Shown: positions 25,248-34,176, counted from the stretch's first letter. The stretch: DNA of 64,000 nt from Methylobacterium sp. J-070 (GCF_022829385.1 NZ_JAKSXX010000235.1:343882-407881); one strand, 5' to 3'. The notes: generated from the letters alone by a model not told the origin. Program-made: numbers and translations.

Positions 25248-27578
25248 TCACTCCGAGATCATGCCGACGCCGCCCTCGCCGGGCTCGGCCGGCATCGCAT
25301 GGTCTGACTGCGCCTCGACCACGGCGGCTGCCGTGACGTTGACGATCCCGCGGGCGGTCACCGACGGCGTCAGGATATGGGCGGGCTTGGCCGGACCGAT
25401 CAGCAGCGGACCGACCGGCAGGGCATCCGCCAGGACCTTGGCGAACTGGAACGCGATGTTGGCGGCGTCGAGATTCGGGAAGATCAGCACGTTGGCCGCT
25501 CCCTTGAACCGCGATCCCGGCAGCACGCGGTCGCGGACCATCTCGCTGAGGGCCGAGTCCGCCTGCATCTCGCCGTCGACCATCAGATGGGGGTCGCGCT
25601 TCTGCAGCAGGGCGAGGGCGTCCCGCATCTTCATCGCGGAGAGCGAATCCGACTGCCCGAAATCGGAGTGGCTCAGGAGCGCGATCTTCGGCGTCAGCCC
25701 GAAGCGGCTCACGTGGCTGGCGCAGGCCTGGGCCACGTCGGCGATCTCCTCGGCCGTGGGATTCTGGCGGACATGGGTGTCGGCCAGGAAGTAGGCGCCG
25801 TTATGGGTCACCACGAGACTCATCGCCGCGCATTGCTCCGCGCCGGGGGCGAGCCCGATCACGTCGCGGATGATGCGCAGCCGTGTCTCGAACCGGCCCT
25901 CCAGGCCGCAGATCAGGGCATCGGCCTCGCCGCGGCGCACCGCGATGGCACCGATCACGGTGTTGTTGGTCCGCACCAGCGTGCGCGCCGCGTCGGGCGT
26001 GATGCCACGCCGGCCGGCGACCTCGAGGTAGGTCTGCACGTAGGCGCGGTAGCGCGGATCGTCCTCGGGGTCGATCAACTCGAAGTCGCGGCCGTGCTCG
26101 ATCGACAGGCCGAAGCGCTTCAGGCGGGTCTCGACCACCCGCGGGCGGCCGACCAGGATCGGCCGCGCCACCTTGTCCTCGACGATCGCCTGCACGGCGC
26201 GCAGCACCCGCTCGTCCTCGCCCTCGGCGTAGATCACCCGCTTGGGCTCGACCTTCGCCTTCGAGAACAGCGGCTTCATAATCAGGCCGGACCGGTGCAC
26301 GAACCGGTCGAGGCTCTCGACATAGGCGTCGAGATCGGCGAGCGGCCGCCCGGCGACGCCGGAATCCATCGCGGCCTTGGCCACCGCCGGGGCGATGCGC
26401 AGGATCAGGCGCGGGTCGAACGGGCTCGGGATCAGGGAGTTCGGCCCGAACGGCCGCGCCTCGCCGCCATAGGCCCGGGCGACCACGTCGGAGGTGGTCT
26501 CGTGGGCGAGCCCCGCGATCGCCTTCACGGCGGCCTTCTTCATCTCCTCGTTGATCTTGTGGGCGCCGACATCGAGGGCCCCGCGGAAGATGTAGGGGAA
26601 GCACAGGACGTTGTTGACCTGGTTCGGGAAGTCCGACCGGCCCGTGCAGATCATCGCGTCCGGCCGCTCCGTCTGCGCCAAGTCCGGCATGATCTCCGGG
26701 TAGGGGTTGGCCAGCGCCATGATCAGCGGCTTCTCGGCCATCTCCTTGAGGTATTCGGGCTTCAGGACGCCGCCGGCCGAGAGGCCGATGAAGACGTCCG
26801 CCCCCGGGATGACCTCGGCCAGCGTCCGCTTGCTGGTCTCCTGCGCGTAGATGTCCTTCCACCGGTCCATCAGCTCCGGGCGGCCCTTGTAGACCACGCC
26901 CTTGATGTCGGTGACCGTGATGTTCTCGCGGGTGGCGCCGAGCGAGACCAGGAGATTGAGGCAGGCGAGGGCGGCCGCACCGGCCCCGGAGGTGACGATG
27001 CGGACGTCGGACAGGTTCTTGCCGGCGAGTTCCAGGCCGTTGAGCACGGCCGCCGCCACGATGATCGCGGTGCCGTGCTGGTCGTCGTGGAAGACCGGGA
27101 TGTTCATCCGGGCCCGGCACTGCTCCTCGACCTCGAAGCACTCCGGCGCCTTGATGTCCTCCAGGTTGATGCCGCCGAAGGTCGGCTCCAGGGCGCAGAC
27201 CACGTCGACGAGCTTGGAGACGTCCTTCTGATCGACCTCGATGTCGAACACGTCGATGCCGGCGAATTTCTTGAACAGGACCGCCTTGCCCTCCATCACG
27301 GGCTTGGAGGCCAGCGGTCCGATGTCGCCGAGACCCAGGACGGCCGTGCCGTTCGACAGCACCGCCACGAGGTTCTGCCGGATCGTCAGATCGGCGGCCT
27401 GTTGCGGATCGTCATGGATGGCCATGCAGGCCGCCGCCACGCCGGGCGAGTAGGCCAGCGCGAGGTCGCGCTGGTTGCCCAGGGGCTTGGTCGCCTGGAT
27501 CTCGAGCTTCCCGGGCTTGGGCAGGCGGTGGTAGACGAGCGCCCCGGCCTTGAGGTCCTCGGACATGTTATCGGCCAT
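25248..27578 (-). CDS. maeB: NADP-dependent malic enzyme with phosphotransacetylase-like domain
   Basis: MaeB-type malic enzyme decarboxylates malate to pyruvate with reduction of NADP. The 776-residue protein has the N-terminal catalytic domain (LALAYSPGVAAACMAI, VLGLGDIGPLASKPVMEGKAVLF split by strands, and ECFEVEEQCRARMNIPVFHDDQHGTA with metal-binding acids), the nucleotide-binding domain (IVTSGAGAAALACLNLL) and a C-terminal phosphate acetyltransferase-like domain (from about residue 430), which in this class is regulatory rather than catalytic. Fusions of this length are normal in alphaproteobacteria. It is divergent from the acetyltransferase gene at 27645. Confidence 0.95.
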   Translation of the reverse strand: MADNMSEDLKAGALVYHRLPKPGKLEIQATKPLGNQRDLALAYSPGVAAACMAIHDDPQQAADLTIRQNLVAVLSNGTAVLGLGDIGPLASKPVMEGKAVLFKKFAGIDVFDIEVDQKDVSKLVDVVCALEPTFGGINLEDIKAPECFEVEEQCRARMNIPVFHDDQHGTAIIVAAAVLNGLELAGKNLSDVRIVTSGAGAAALACLNLLVSLGATRENITVTDIKGVVYKGRPELMDRWKDIYAQETSKRTLAEVIPGADVFIGLSAGGVLKPEYLKEMAEKPLIMALANPYPEIMPDLAQTERPDAMICTGRSDFPNQVNNVLCFPYIFRGALDVGAHKINEEMKKAAVKAIAGLAHETTSDVVARAYGGEARPFGPNSLIPSPFDPRLILRIAPAVAKAAMDSGVAGRPLADLDAYVESLDRFVHRSGLIMKPLFSKAKVEPKRVIYAEGEDERVLRAVQAIVEDKVARPILVGRPRVVETRLKRFGLSIEHGRDFELIDPEDDPRYRAYVQTYLEVAGRRGITPDAARTLVRTNNTVIGAIAVRRGEADALICGLEGRFETRLRIIRDVIGLAPGAEQCAAMSLVVTHNGAYFLADTHVRQNPTAEEIADVAQACASHVSRFGLTPKIALLSHSDFGQSDSLSAMKMRDALALLQKRDPHLMVDGEMQADSALSEMVRDRVLPGSRFKGAANVLIFPNLDAANIAFQFAKVLADALPVGPLLIGPAKPAHILTPSVTARGIVNVTAAAVVEAQSDHAMPAEPGEGGVGMISE

Positions 27579-27644
27579 CGCCCACGCTCCCGCTCACCTT
27601 TTCCGCAGAGGACGACGCGATCGCGCATCGCACGGGCTCGCGTC

Positions 27645-28274
27645 TTGACCGGTCTGTTGCACCGGCTGCGTAGGGGGCGCAACCCGCACAACGAGACCCG
27701 GATCCACCTCGCCAAACTGGCGAAGGCCTACGGCTTCTCCATAGGCGCTTATTCGTACGGGCGTCCAAAAGTGCGTTTCCCCGAAAGCGGCCGCCGGCTG
27801 ACGATCGGTTGCTATTGTTCCATCGCCGACAAGGTCGAGATCCTGCTCGGCGGCGACCACCGGCTCGACTGGGTCTCGACCTACCCGTTCGCCGCGATGC
27901 GCGGGTTGTTCCCGGACGCGCGGGCGCCGGAGGATTTCCACGCCTCGCGGGGCGACGTGGTGATCGGGCACGACGTCTGGCTCGGATCCGGCTGCATGAT
28001 CCTCTCGGGGGTCACGGTGGGCCACGGGGCAGTGGTGGCCGCCAGGGCCGTGGTGACCCGCGACGTCCCGCCCTACGCGGTGGTCGCCGGCAATCCGGCG
28101 CGGGTGGTGCGGCGCCGCTTCGACGAGGACACCGTGGCGGCGCTGATGGCGGCCGCGTGGTGGGACCTGCCCCACGAGGCGGTGACGCGGCTCGTGCCGC
28201 TGCTGCAGAGCGGCGACGTCGCCCGCCTCGTCGCGGCGGCCGGCGACGTTGCCGCAGGCCGGGGGATTGCGTAA
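27645..28274 (+). CDS. Hexapeptide-repeat acetyltransferase (CatB/Vat-like)
   Basis: A protein of about 209 residues with a left-handed beta-helix of hexapeptide repeats: RLTIGCYCSIADKVEILLGGDHRLDWVSTYPF (shown in pieces: IGCYCSIADKV and GGDHRLDWVSTYPF) contains the loop and catalytic His typical of xenobiotic acetyltransferases, followed by GDVVIGHDVWLGSG, ILSGVTVGHGAVVAA and VTRDVPPYAVVAGNPARVV. It could modify a sugar, antibiotic or cell-envelope precursor with acetyl-CoA. No ATG lies near the N-terminus; a TTG at 27645 or 27657 is the likely start, so the exact N-terminus is unsure. It is divergent from maeB. Confidence 0.85.
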   Translation: MTGLLHRLRRGRNPHNETRIHLAKLAKAYGFSIGAYSYGRPKVRFPESGRRLTIGCYCSIADKVEILLGGDHRLDWVSTYPFAAMRGLFPDARAPEDFHASRGDVVIGHDVWLGSGCMILSGVTVGHGAVVAARAVVTRDVPPYAVVAGNPARVVRRRFDEDTVAALMAAAWWDLPHEAVTRLVPLLQSGDVARLVAAAGDVAAGRGIA

Positions 28275-28313
28275 TCCGCTGCCCGGATTGCCTGCCGAAC
28301 CCGGAGCCCGACC

Positions 28314-28568
28314 ATGTCCGACCCCGCGCTGCCAGACCGCCTCTCGGTCAACCCGAACAGCCCCTACTACGACGCGGCCCTGCTCGAGCGCGGCATCGGC
28401 ATCCGCTTCAAGGGCGTCGAGAAGACCAACGTCGAGGAATATTGCGTGAGCGAGGGCTGGGTGCGCCTCTCGGCTGGCAAGACCCTCGACCGCGCCGGCA
28501 ACCCGATGACGGTGAAGCTGAAGGGCCCGGTGGAGCCTTATCTGCGCGACGCGGCGGACGTGGGCTGA
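28314..28568 (+). CDS. DUF3297 protein
   Basis: An 84-residue cytosolic protein whose whole length fits DUF3297: LPDRLSVNPNSPYYDAALLERGIGIRFKG at the start (quoted to show the SPYYD motif), then EKTNVEEYCVSEGWVRL and a C-terminal KTLDRAGNPMTVKLKGPVEP. The family is common in proteobacteria and has no assigned function. ATG at 28314 follows the acetyltransferase by 39 bases on the same strand, so the two may be cotranscribed. Confidence 0.9.
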   Translation: MSDPALPDRLSVNPNSPYYDAALLERGIGIRFKGVEKTNVEEYCVSEGWVRLSAGKTLDRAGNPMTVKLKGPVEPYLRDAADVG

Positions 28569-28581
28569 GATCCGCGCCGGA

Positions 28582-29265
28582 TCATCGCTCCAGCGGGAAG
28601 GGCGTGGGCTCCCAATAGGGCTCGAGCTCCGTTCCCCGGACGTTGGCCGCCTCCCATTCGTGCAGGATCCTGGCCAGCGCCGGGCGATCGCCGGCCATGA
28701 GCGGGTCCGCCACGGCGGTGAGTTGCGTCTGCCAGCGATGCGGGAGAGACCCCGGCGGGAACGTCCTGCGGGCGTGCAAGGGTTGTTGCTCGTGCCAGAT
28801 CTTTCGAGCGGCCTCGAGGTCTCCGGCCGCGATGTAGACGATCATGCGGTCTTCGGCTTCTTCGTCATAAAAGCGATTGTCACCAGATAGCAGAGTCAAA
28901 TAACCCTCGATTTCACTCAATAATTTCATTTTCGGAACAGCATAATTGATAATAACTTCAATCGCATCAGTCAATGAGTCCGGTTCTGACCATAGCCACG
29001 CAGCATTTTCTGATCTGGCCGGCTTTATCAATGGCTCATAGAATGTTCCTATGCGGATATCGGAGATCGAATCTGCATAGAACAATGAGCAGGCGACAAG
29101 TCTAGGTCGAAAGCAATCTGGATCGGAAGATCTTTCGATGAACACACCACATGCTATATGATGTACTGGAGTATTCAGAATGTATCTAAGACGTAACTGC
29201 TTAAGTAGCGTCTCACGCGAAGCCACAGCGTTGTATATTGATCTAAACTGACGTTGGTTAGTCAT
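28582..29265 (-). CDS. Uncharacterised AT-rich accessory protein, possible immunity protein
   Basis: A 227-residue cytosolic protein without signal or membrane segments. The centre of the gene (about 28880-29260) is clearly richer in A and T than anything around it, and uses codons such as ATA and AAT that neighbours avoid, a sign of recent acquisition. The text FRSIYNAVASRETLLKQLRLR, a mid-protein SLFYADSISDIRIGTFYEPL and a tail AARKIWHEQQPLHARRTFPPG belong to no family I can name. The ATG at 29265 overlaps the end of the upstream gene by 8 bases, so the pair is translated together. It could be an immunity protein for its neighbour; this rests on layout alone. Confidence 0.7.
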   Translation of the reverse strand: MTNQRQFRSIYNAVASRETLLKQLRLRYILNTPVHHIACGVFIERSSDPDCFRPRLVACSLFYADSISDIRIGTFYEPLIKPARSENAAWLWSEPDSLTDAIEVIINYAVPKMKLLSEIEGYLTLLSGDNRFYDEEAEDRMIVYIAAGDLEAARKIWHEQQPLHARRTFPPGSLPHRWQTQLTAVADPLMAGDRPALARILHEWEAANVRGTELEPYWEPTPFPLER

Positions 29266-29842
29266 TGGGTGCAGCAAATATAGCCTTACGATCTTTGGTA
29301 TTCTGCCCGGACAAAACCGAGAAGAGCGATCCCGCGGCTTCGAGCGTTCTCGCGAATCGCCGCGCCAGCTCATCGGAGGGCCGCGGTCGGCTTCGAGCCA
29401 GTCGGACGAAGGCCTCCGGTTCGGCCCCATCCCGGGTGAGGGTGCTGCGAGCCAGGATCTCGCCGCTGTCACCATCGCGGATCGTCTGGGTGAAACCTGA
29501 GGTCTCGAAGACCGTGCGTGTCCCGTCCGGTCCGGTGACCGTGTGCTGCTCGTCCCAGTCCGTATGCGGTTTGGCTCGGATCCGGATCGAGAGAACCCGC
29601 GATCCATCTGCGAGCACAGCGTCTACTGTTCGCGATTGAGCCTCGGAGGCGCCGTCCGTGCCATCCGAAACCCAGCGGCCGCCATCGGACTGCCCGGCTG
29701 GCGCACGCGGCTGGTCGGCTCGGTCCTTGCGGCTCAAAACGTTCTCGAACTGGATCAGCTTGACATCGACAGCGAAGCCAGCGAGCTCGGCGCGAAGGGT
29801 GGCGATCTCCTGGGCGTGACGATCGTTCGTGAGTCGCGACAT
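29258..29842 (-). CDS. Uncharacterised protein with phage/toxin-type linker motif
   Basis: A 194-residue protein. An N-terminal helix (LTNDRHAQEIATLRAELAGF) precedes RADQPRAPAGQSDGGRWVSD, a 'DQPRAPAGQ.GGRW' linker that in Methylobacterium and relatives occurs in phage-head-associated proteins and large secreted toxins. The remainder (about 70-194) is beta-rich and ends ARRFARTLEAAGSLFSVLS with a helix. It has its own promoter-like sequence upstream and overlaps the next gene by 8 bases. It may be a short toxin or a remnant of a larger polymorphic toxin; no catalytic motif is recognisable. Confidence 0.7.
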   Translation of the reverse strand: MSRLTNDRHAQEIATLRAELAGFAVDVKLIQFENVLSRKDRADQPRAPAGQSDGGRWVSDGTDGASEAQSRTVDAVLADGSRVLSIRIRAKPHTDWDEQHTVTGPDGTRTVFETSGFTQTIRDGDSGEILARSTLTRDGAEPEAFVRLARSRPRPSDELARRFARTLEAAGSLFSVLSGQNTKDRKAIFAAPND

Positions 29843-29866
29843 CGGCCTTGCCCCGTTTGGACAAGA

Positions 29867-29895
29867 AACCTATTGCATCGCCGGTATTATGCCAA
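29867..29895 (-). promoter_or_regulatory. Candidate promoter of the 29.8-28.6 kb pair
   Basis: Read on the minus strand, TTGGCA (29895-29890) and TAGGTT (29872-29867) are 17 bases apart, 25 bases upstream of the ATG at 29842. The surrounding 60 bases are AT-rich. This supports the pair as an independent transcription unit rather than a tail of the acyltransferase operon. Confidence 0.5.
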
Positions 29896-29902
29896 TTTTT
29901 TC

Positions 29903-30235
29903 CTATTCGGCGAATGGCCGCTCTTCCTGAACAGGGCCTTTGGTTGTGCGAGCCGCGTAGTCCCGTTGGGCCGCCGCGATCATCGCTGAAAGCTGACGGC
30001 CCCGCTTCGGCGTGGCCACGACGAGGCTGGTCACGACCTCGGGATGGGTCCGTCGCTGCCGGGGACGGCGGGCATGGCTGGACAGGCGAAGAGTCGCGTC
30101 CTGGCCCTGGAGCGCGAGGTAGAGGCTGTCGCCGCGCTCGTTCCGTGCGACGATGATGAAGCCGTGCGCTTGCAGCAGCTTCGCCGCCAACGCCAAGGCT
30201 GCGGCGGGCGGGAGTGCCCTATCGTGATCGCTCAC
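29903..30235 (-). CDS. Uncharacterised 110-residue protein coupled to an acyltransferase
   Basis: A GTG-started gene whose start overlaps the acyltransferase stop by 4 bases (GTGA), which is the main evidence that it is real. The product is basic, with an N-terminal helix (ALPPAAALALAAKLLQAHGF) and a central beta pattern (IIVARNERGDSLYLALQG) followed by an Arg-rich stretch HARRPRQRRTHPEVV. It has no signal peptide or membrane segment. The N-terminal part has the look of a small nucleic-acid or regulator fold, but I recognise no family. Confidence 0.6.
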   Translation of the reverse strand: MSDHDRALPPAAALALAAKLLQAHGFIIVARNERGDSLYLALQGQDATLRLSSHARRPRQRRTHPEVVTSLVVATPKRGRQLSAMIAAAQRDYAARTTKGPVQEERPFAE

Positions 30236-31311
30236 GGCCCCGCCGGCTCGATCGTGCCCAGGCGTCGCCGCCCCAGCGCCCGCGCCTTCAGCGCCAGGGC
30301 CGGTCGCTCGATCCCGTACCAGGACAGGGCGGCCACCGGCAGTGTCAAAGCGAAGGCCGGAGCCAGCAGGGCGGGCCCGGACATCTGCGGGCACAGGGCG
30401 TGCAGGGTCTGTTGAACCGGCCAGCCGTAGAGATAGATCCCGTAGGACAGGTCCGCGGGCGGATCGAACGGCCCGCACGCCATGGGTCCGAGGGCGAGCC
30501 AGACGGCGCCGTAGGCCTCCCCCAGGAACAGCAGCGCCGGGTAGGCCGGCGTCCGCGCGAGGACGACCGCGCCGAAGGCGAGGCACGCGAGGGCGACGGC
30601 TGAAACCCGCAGGCGGTCGCGCCAGAGATACAGGGCCGCCCCGGCCGCGAAGAGCAGCGGCAGGCGCATGGCCGTCTCGGTGCCCTTGGCGAGCTCCGAT
30701 CCGCGCAGCCCGGTGACGATGGAGAGCGCCAGCGCGAGCCCCGCGACGATCACCAGGGCCGACCAGCGCCGCCTCAGCAGGCCGCACAGGGCGGCGGCGA
30801 GGACGCCGAGATAGCACAGCACCTCGTATTTCAGCGTCCAGACCGTGCCGAGGGGGGCCCGGTAAGGATTGGCCTCGAAGACGCCCGGGAGGGCGGCGTT
30901 GCTCTTGAAGGTCGTGAGCGTCCCGCGGATGAACGACCACAATCCGGGGTCGCGCAGGTACTCGGAGAGCGGCAGGCGGGTCAGCGCGGCGCCGAGCCCG
31001 AGCGACACGACGAGCGTCGCGGTCACCAGTCCCGGCAGGATCCGCAGGGTCCTGGCGAGGACGTAGTCGCGGATCCCGCGCCGGTCGCCGCTCATGGTGA
31101 CCAGGAAGCCCGACACGGCGAAGAACCCGTTCACCGCGTGCTCGCCGAGCGTGTAGCCGGTCACCCGCGCCAGCGGCTCGTCCCCGGCCGCACCGGTCGC
31201 GACGCTGAAGGCATGCGATATCACCACGGCCAGGGCGAGGGCGAGGCGCAGACCGGTAAAACCGTTCCGCCCGCGATCGAGGGCCGCCGCGATGGTCGGA
31301 GCAACGGTCAC
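30232..31311 (-). CDS. Acyltransferase family 3 (OafA/YrhL-like) membrane protein
   Basis: A 359-residue inner-membrane protein with about ten hydrophobic segments. It opens with GFTGLRLALALAVVISHAFS, where the His is the family catalytic residue, and has GEHAVNGFFAVSGFLV and RDYVLARTLRILPGL motifs. Members O-acetylate or otherwise acylate sugars of lipopolysaccharide, exopolysaccharide or nodulation factors. Its ATG overlaps the end of the upstream glycosyltransferase by 4 bases, so it probably decorates the glycan made by that enzyme. Confidence 0.92.
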   Translation of the reverse strand: MTVAPTIAAALDRGRNGFTGLRLALALAVVISHAFSVATGAAGDEPLARVTGYTLGEHAVNGFFAVSGFLVTMSGDRRGIRDYVLARTLRILPGLVTATLVVSLGLGAALTRLPLSEYLRDPGLWSFIRGTLTTFKSNAALPGVFEANPYRAPLGTVWTLKYEVLCYLGVLAAALCGLLRRRWSALVIVAGLALALSIVTGLRGSELAKGTETAMRLPLLFAAGAALYLWRDRLRVSAVALACLAFGAVVLARTPAYPALLFLGEAYGAVWLALGPMACGPFDPPADLSYGIYLYGWPVQQTLHALCPQMSGPALLAPAFALTLPVAALSWYGIERPALALKARALGRRRLGTIEPAGP

Positions 31312-32177
31312 GTCAATCCCTCACGGCCGAGCGCCGTCCGGCCGCGCAGGAAAGCCAGGGCGCCGGCCGCCGAGCCGCCGTAGCGCTCCAGGCCGGCACG
31401 GCGCAGCACCAGCGCGGACAGGAGGGCCTTCGGCAGGTTGCTCATCAGGGCGGCGAGGCTCGGGTCGGGCAGGCCGTACTTGCGGCTGACATAGGCTCGC
31501 GACCAGGACTGGTGCCAGCGGCTGCGGAACACCCGCCCCGGCTCCGCCGCCGAGGACCGGCCGCGGCCGTGCAGCGCCTCGGCTCCGTGGACATGGACGA
31601 GGGCGCGCCCGGACTCCGCGAGGCGCCGGCACAGGTCGTCGTCCTCGTAGAACAGGAAGATGTTCTCGTCGAAGCCGCCGAGGTCCAGGAAGAGCGCGCG
31701 CGGGATCATCAGGCAAGCCCCGGAGAGGAACGGCGCGCAGGCATCGCCCTGCGGCAGCGCGCGGCGGCCGCCGGGATTGGTGAGATAGGGCGCCAGCAAC
31801 GAGCGCGCCTGGTAGAAGAAGCGGCCGTCGGCCTCGACGAGCCGCGGCGCCAGGAGGCCTGCATCCGGCCAGGCCCGGGCCGCGTCCAGGAGCGCCGTCG
31901 CCGCGCCCGGGCGCAGGACGACGTCCGGGTTGACGATCAGGACGTGCTCCGCCGCCTCCGCGGCCCGGACGCCCCGGTTGTTGGCGCGGCCGTAGCCCTG
32001 GTTGCGGGTGTTGCGGATCACCCGTGCGCCTGCGGCCTCCGCGACCGCCACGGAAGCGTCGCGGCTGGCGTTGTCGACCACGATCGCCGGCACGTGCTGG
32101 GCGGCCAGCGCCGCCAGGCAGGCCGGCAGCATCTCGGCACTGTCATGCGCCACGACGATCGCGACGAGGGCCGCCAC
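31308..32177 (-). CDS. Family 2 glycosyltransferase
   Basis: A 289-residue GT-A fold enzyme: AIVVAHDSAEMLPACLAAL at the nucleotide-sugar-binding start, VVDNASRDAS with the first Asp motif, GYGRANNRGV, VLIVNPDVVL with the metal-binding Asp motif, and GGFDENIFLFYEDDDLCRRL, the signature of rhamnosyltransferase-like GT2 proteins. It acts at the cytosolic face on surface polysaccharide precursors, sugar specificity unknown. It is 21 bases downstream of aspS and overlaps the acyltransferase gene. Confidence 0.92.
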   Translation of the reverse strand: MAALVAIVVAHDSAEMLPACLAALAAQHVPAIVVDNASRDASVAVAEAAGARVIRNTRNQGYGRANNRGVRAAEAAEHVLIVNPDVVLRPGAATALLDAARAWPDAGLLAPRLVEADGRFFYQARSLLAPYLTNPGGRRALPQGDACAPFLSGACLMIPRALFLDLGGFDENIFLFYEDDDLCRRLAESGRALVHVHGAEALHGRGRSSAAEPGRVFRSRWHQSWSRAYVSRKYGLPDPSLAALMSNLPKALLSALVLRRAGLERYGGSAAGALAFLRGRTALGREGLT

Positions 32178-32198
32178 CGCGCGGCGGGTCTGCCAGGC

Positions 32199-34040
32199 TC
32201 AAAGCTTCTCGGGCAGGTTGAGGCGGATATGCAGCTCCCGCAACTGCTTGGGGGTCGCCTCCGAGGGGGCGCCCATCATCAGGTCCTCGGCGCGCTGATT
32301 CATCGGGAACAGCACCACTTCGCGGATGTTCGGTTCGTTGCACAGGAGCATGACGATGCGGTCGACGCCCGGCGCGATGCCGCCGTGCGGCGGGGCGCCC
32401 ATGCGCAGGGCGTTGAGCATGCCGCCGAACTTCTGCTCCAGTACCTCCTGGCCGTAGCCGGCGATCGCGAAGGCCTTCTCCATGACGTCCGGACGATGGT
32501 TGCGGATCGCTCCGGAGGACAGTTCGACGCCGTTGCACACGATGTCGTACTGGAACGCCTTGATCCCGAGGACTTTCCTGGTGACCGGGCCGGTCTCGTC
32601 CTCGGCCGCGAGGGCGGCGAGGTCCAAGCCGAGAAACTCGTCGCGGTCGATGTTGGGCATCGAGAACGGGTTGTGGGAGAAGTCGATCCGCTTCTCCTCC
32701 TCGCTCCACTCGTACATCGGGAAGTCGGTGATCCAGCAGAACGCGTACTGATCCTTGTCACACAGCCCCAGTTCGTCGCCGATGCGGATACGGGCCTTGC
32801 CGGCGAGGCCGGCCGCCTTCGCCTCGGGCCCGGCGGAGAAGAACACCGCGTCGCCGGCCTTGACGCCCGCCCGCTCGGCGATCAGCGCCTGGACCTCGGC
32901 CGGGATGAACTTGGCGATCGGGCCCTTGCCGGAGAGCCGGCCGTTCTCGTCCTCGAAGACGATGTAGCCGAGTCCCGGCGCGCCCTCGGACCGGGCCCAG
33001 TCGTTCAGCTTGTCGAAGAACGACCGCGGCTGCGCGGCCGCCCCGGTCGCCGGGATCGCCCGGACCACGCCGCCCCCCGCGATCACCCCCTGGAAGGCCT
33101 TGAAGGCCACGTCCGGGCGGGCGAAGGCGTCGGTGACGTCGGCGATGATCAGCGGGTTGCGCAGATCCGGCTTGTCGACGCCATACTTCAGCATCGACTC
33201 CGCGAAGGTGATCCGCGGGAATGCCGGGGTCACGCGCCGGCCCGCGGCGAACTCCTCGAAGACGCCCCGCAGGACCGGCTCGACCGCCTGGAACACGTCC
33301 TCCTGGGTGACGAAGCTCATCTCGATGTCGAGCTGGTAGAACTCGCCCGGCGAGCGATCCGCCCGAGCGTCCTCGTCGCGGAAACAGGGGGCGATCTGGA
33401 AATACCGGTCGAAGCCCGCGATCATCGTCAGCTGCTTGAATTGCTGCGGCGCCTGCGGGAGCGCGTAGAACTTGCCGGGATGGACCCGGGAGGGCACCAG
33501 ATAGTCGCGGGCGCCCTCCGGCGACGAGGCGGTCAGGATCGGGGTCTGGAACTCGAAGAAGCCGCCCTCGCGCATCCGGCGCCGCAGCGAATCGATGATC
33601 GCGCCGCGCTTCATGATGTTGGCGTGCAGCTTCTCCCGCCGCAGGTCGAGGAAGCGGTACCGGAGCCGCGTCTCCTCGGGATATTCCAGGTCGCCGAAGA
33701 CCGGCAGCGGCAGCTCCCCGGCCGGCCCCAGCACCTCCAGGTCGTCGATATAGACCTCGACCGCGCCGGTCGGCAGCTCGGCGTTCTCCGTGCCGGCCGG
33801 ACGAGTGCGGACTCGGCCGTCGATCCGCACCACCCATTCCGAGCGCACCCCTTCGGCGGCCTTGAAGGCCGGCGAGTCGGAATCCACCACGCACTGCGTC
33901 AGGCCGTAATGGTCCCGCAGGTCGATGAACAGCACGCCCCCGTGGTCGCGGATGCGGTGGCACCAGCCGGAGAGGCGGACGCGCTGGCCGACGTCGGACG
34001 GGCGGATCGCCCCGCAGGTGTGGGAACGGTAACGGTGCAT
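32199..34040 (-). CDS. aspS: Aspartyl-tRNA synthetase
   Basis: AspRS of the bacterial class IIb type, 613 residues. It has an N-terminal OB fold (MHRYRSHTCGAIRPSD, RLSGWCHRIRDHGGVLFIDLRD in parts), class II motif 2 with FRDEDARADR, the bacterial GAD insertion domain in the middle, and motif 3 in GGIAPGVDRIVMLL near the end. The ATG at 34040 gives the normal start; a frame 33 bases longer is not needed. With GatCAB in the same window, the enzyme is probably non-discriminating and also makes Asp-tRNA(Asn). It is divergent from the WYL-like gene. Confidence 0.97.
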   Translation of the reverse strand: MHRYRSHTCGAIRPSDVGQRVRLSGWCHRIRDHGGVLFIDLRDHYGLTQCVVDSDSPAFKAAEGVRSEWVVRIDGRVRTRPAGTENAELPTGAVEVYIDDLEVLGPAGELPLPVFGDLEYPEETRLRYRFLDLRREKLHANIMKRGAIIDSLRRRMREGGFFEFQTPILTASSPEGARDYLVPSRVHPGKFYALPQAPQQFKQLTMIAGFDRYFQIAPCFRDEDARADRSPGEFYQLDIEMSFVTQEDVFQAVEPVLRGVFEEFAAGRRVTPAFPRITFAESMLKYGVDKPDLRNPLIIADVTDAFARPDVAFKAFQGVIAGGGVVRAIPATGAAAQPRSFFDKLNDWARSEGAPGLGYIVFEDENGRLSGKGPIAKFIPAEVQALIAERAGVKAGDAVFFSAGPEAKAAGLAGKARIRIGDELGLCDKDQYAFCWITDFPMYEWSEEEKRIDFSHNPFSMPNIDRDEFLGLDLAALAAEDETGPVTRKVLGIKAFQYDIVCNGVELSSGAIRNHRPDVMEKAFAIAGYGQEVLEQKFGGMLNALRMGAPPHGGIAPGVDRIVMLLCNEPNIREVVLFPMNQRAEDLMMGAPSEATPKQLRELHIRLNLPEKL

Positions 34041-34176
34041 GACGGGCTTCTTCCGTGGGAAGGCCGGCACCATTCACGCGAGGCCCCCCAAGTCAAGCGC
34101 GGGACGGGCGCCACGGCTCCGAAAGCCGGGCCCGGACCGCCCTCCGCGCCTACCGGAACGGCCGCGCGATCCCCAT

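Noticed and set aside
25377..28274. Plus-strand frame of 965 codons across maeB
   Set aside because: Only its last 209 codons encode a recognisable protein (the hexapeptide acetyltransferase); the rest is the shadow of maeB on the other strand.
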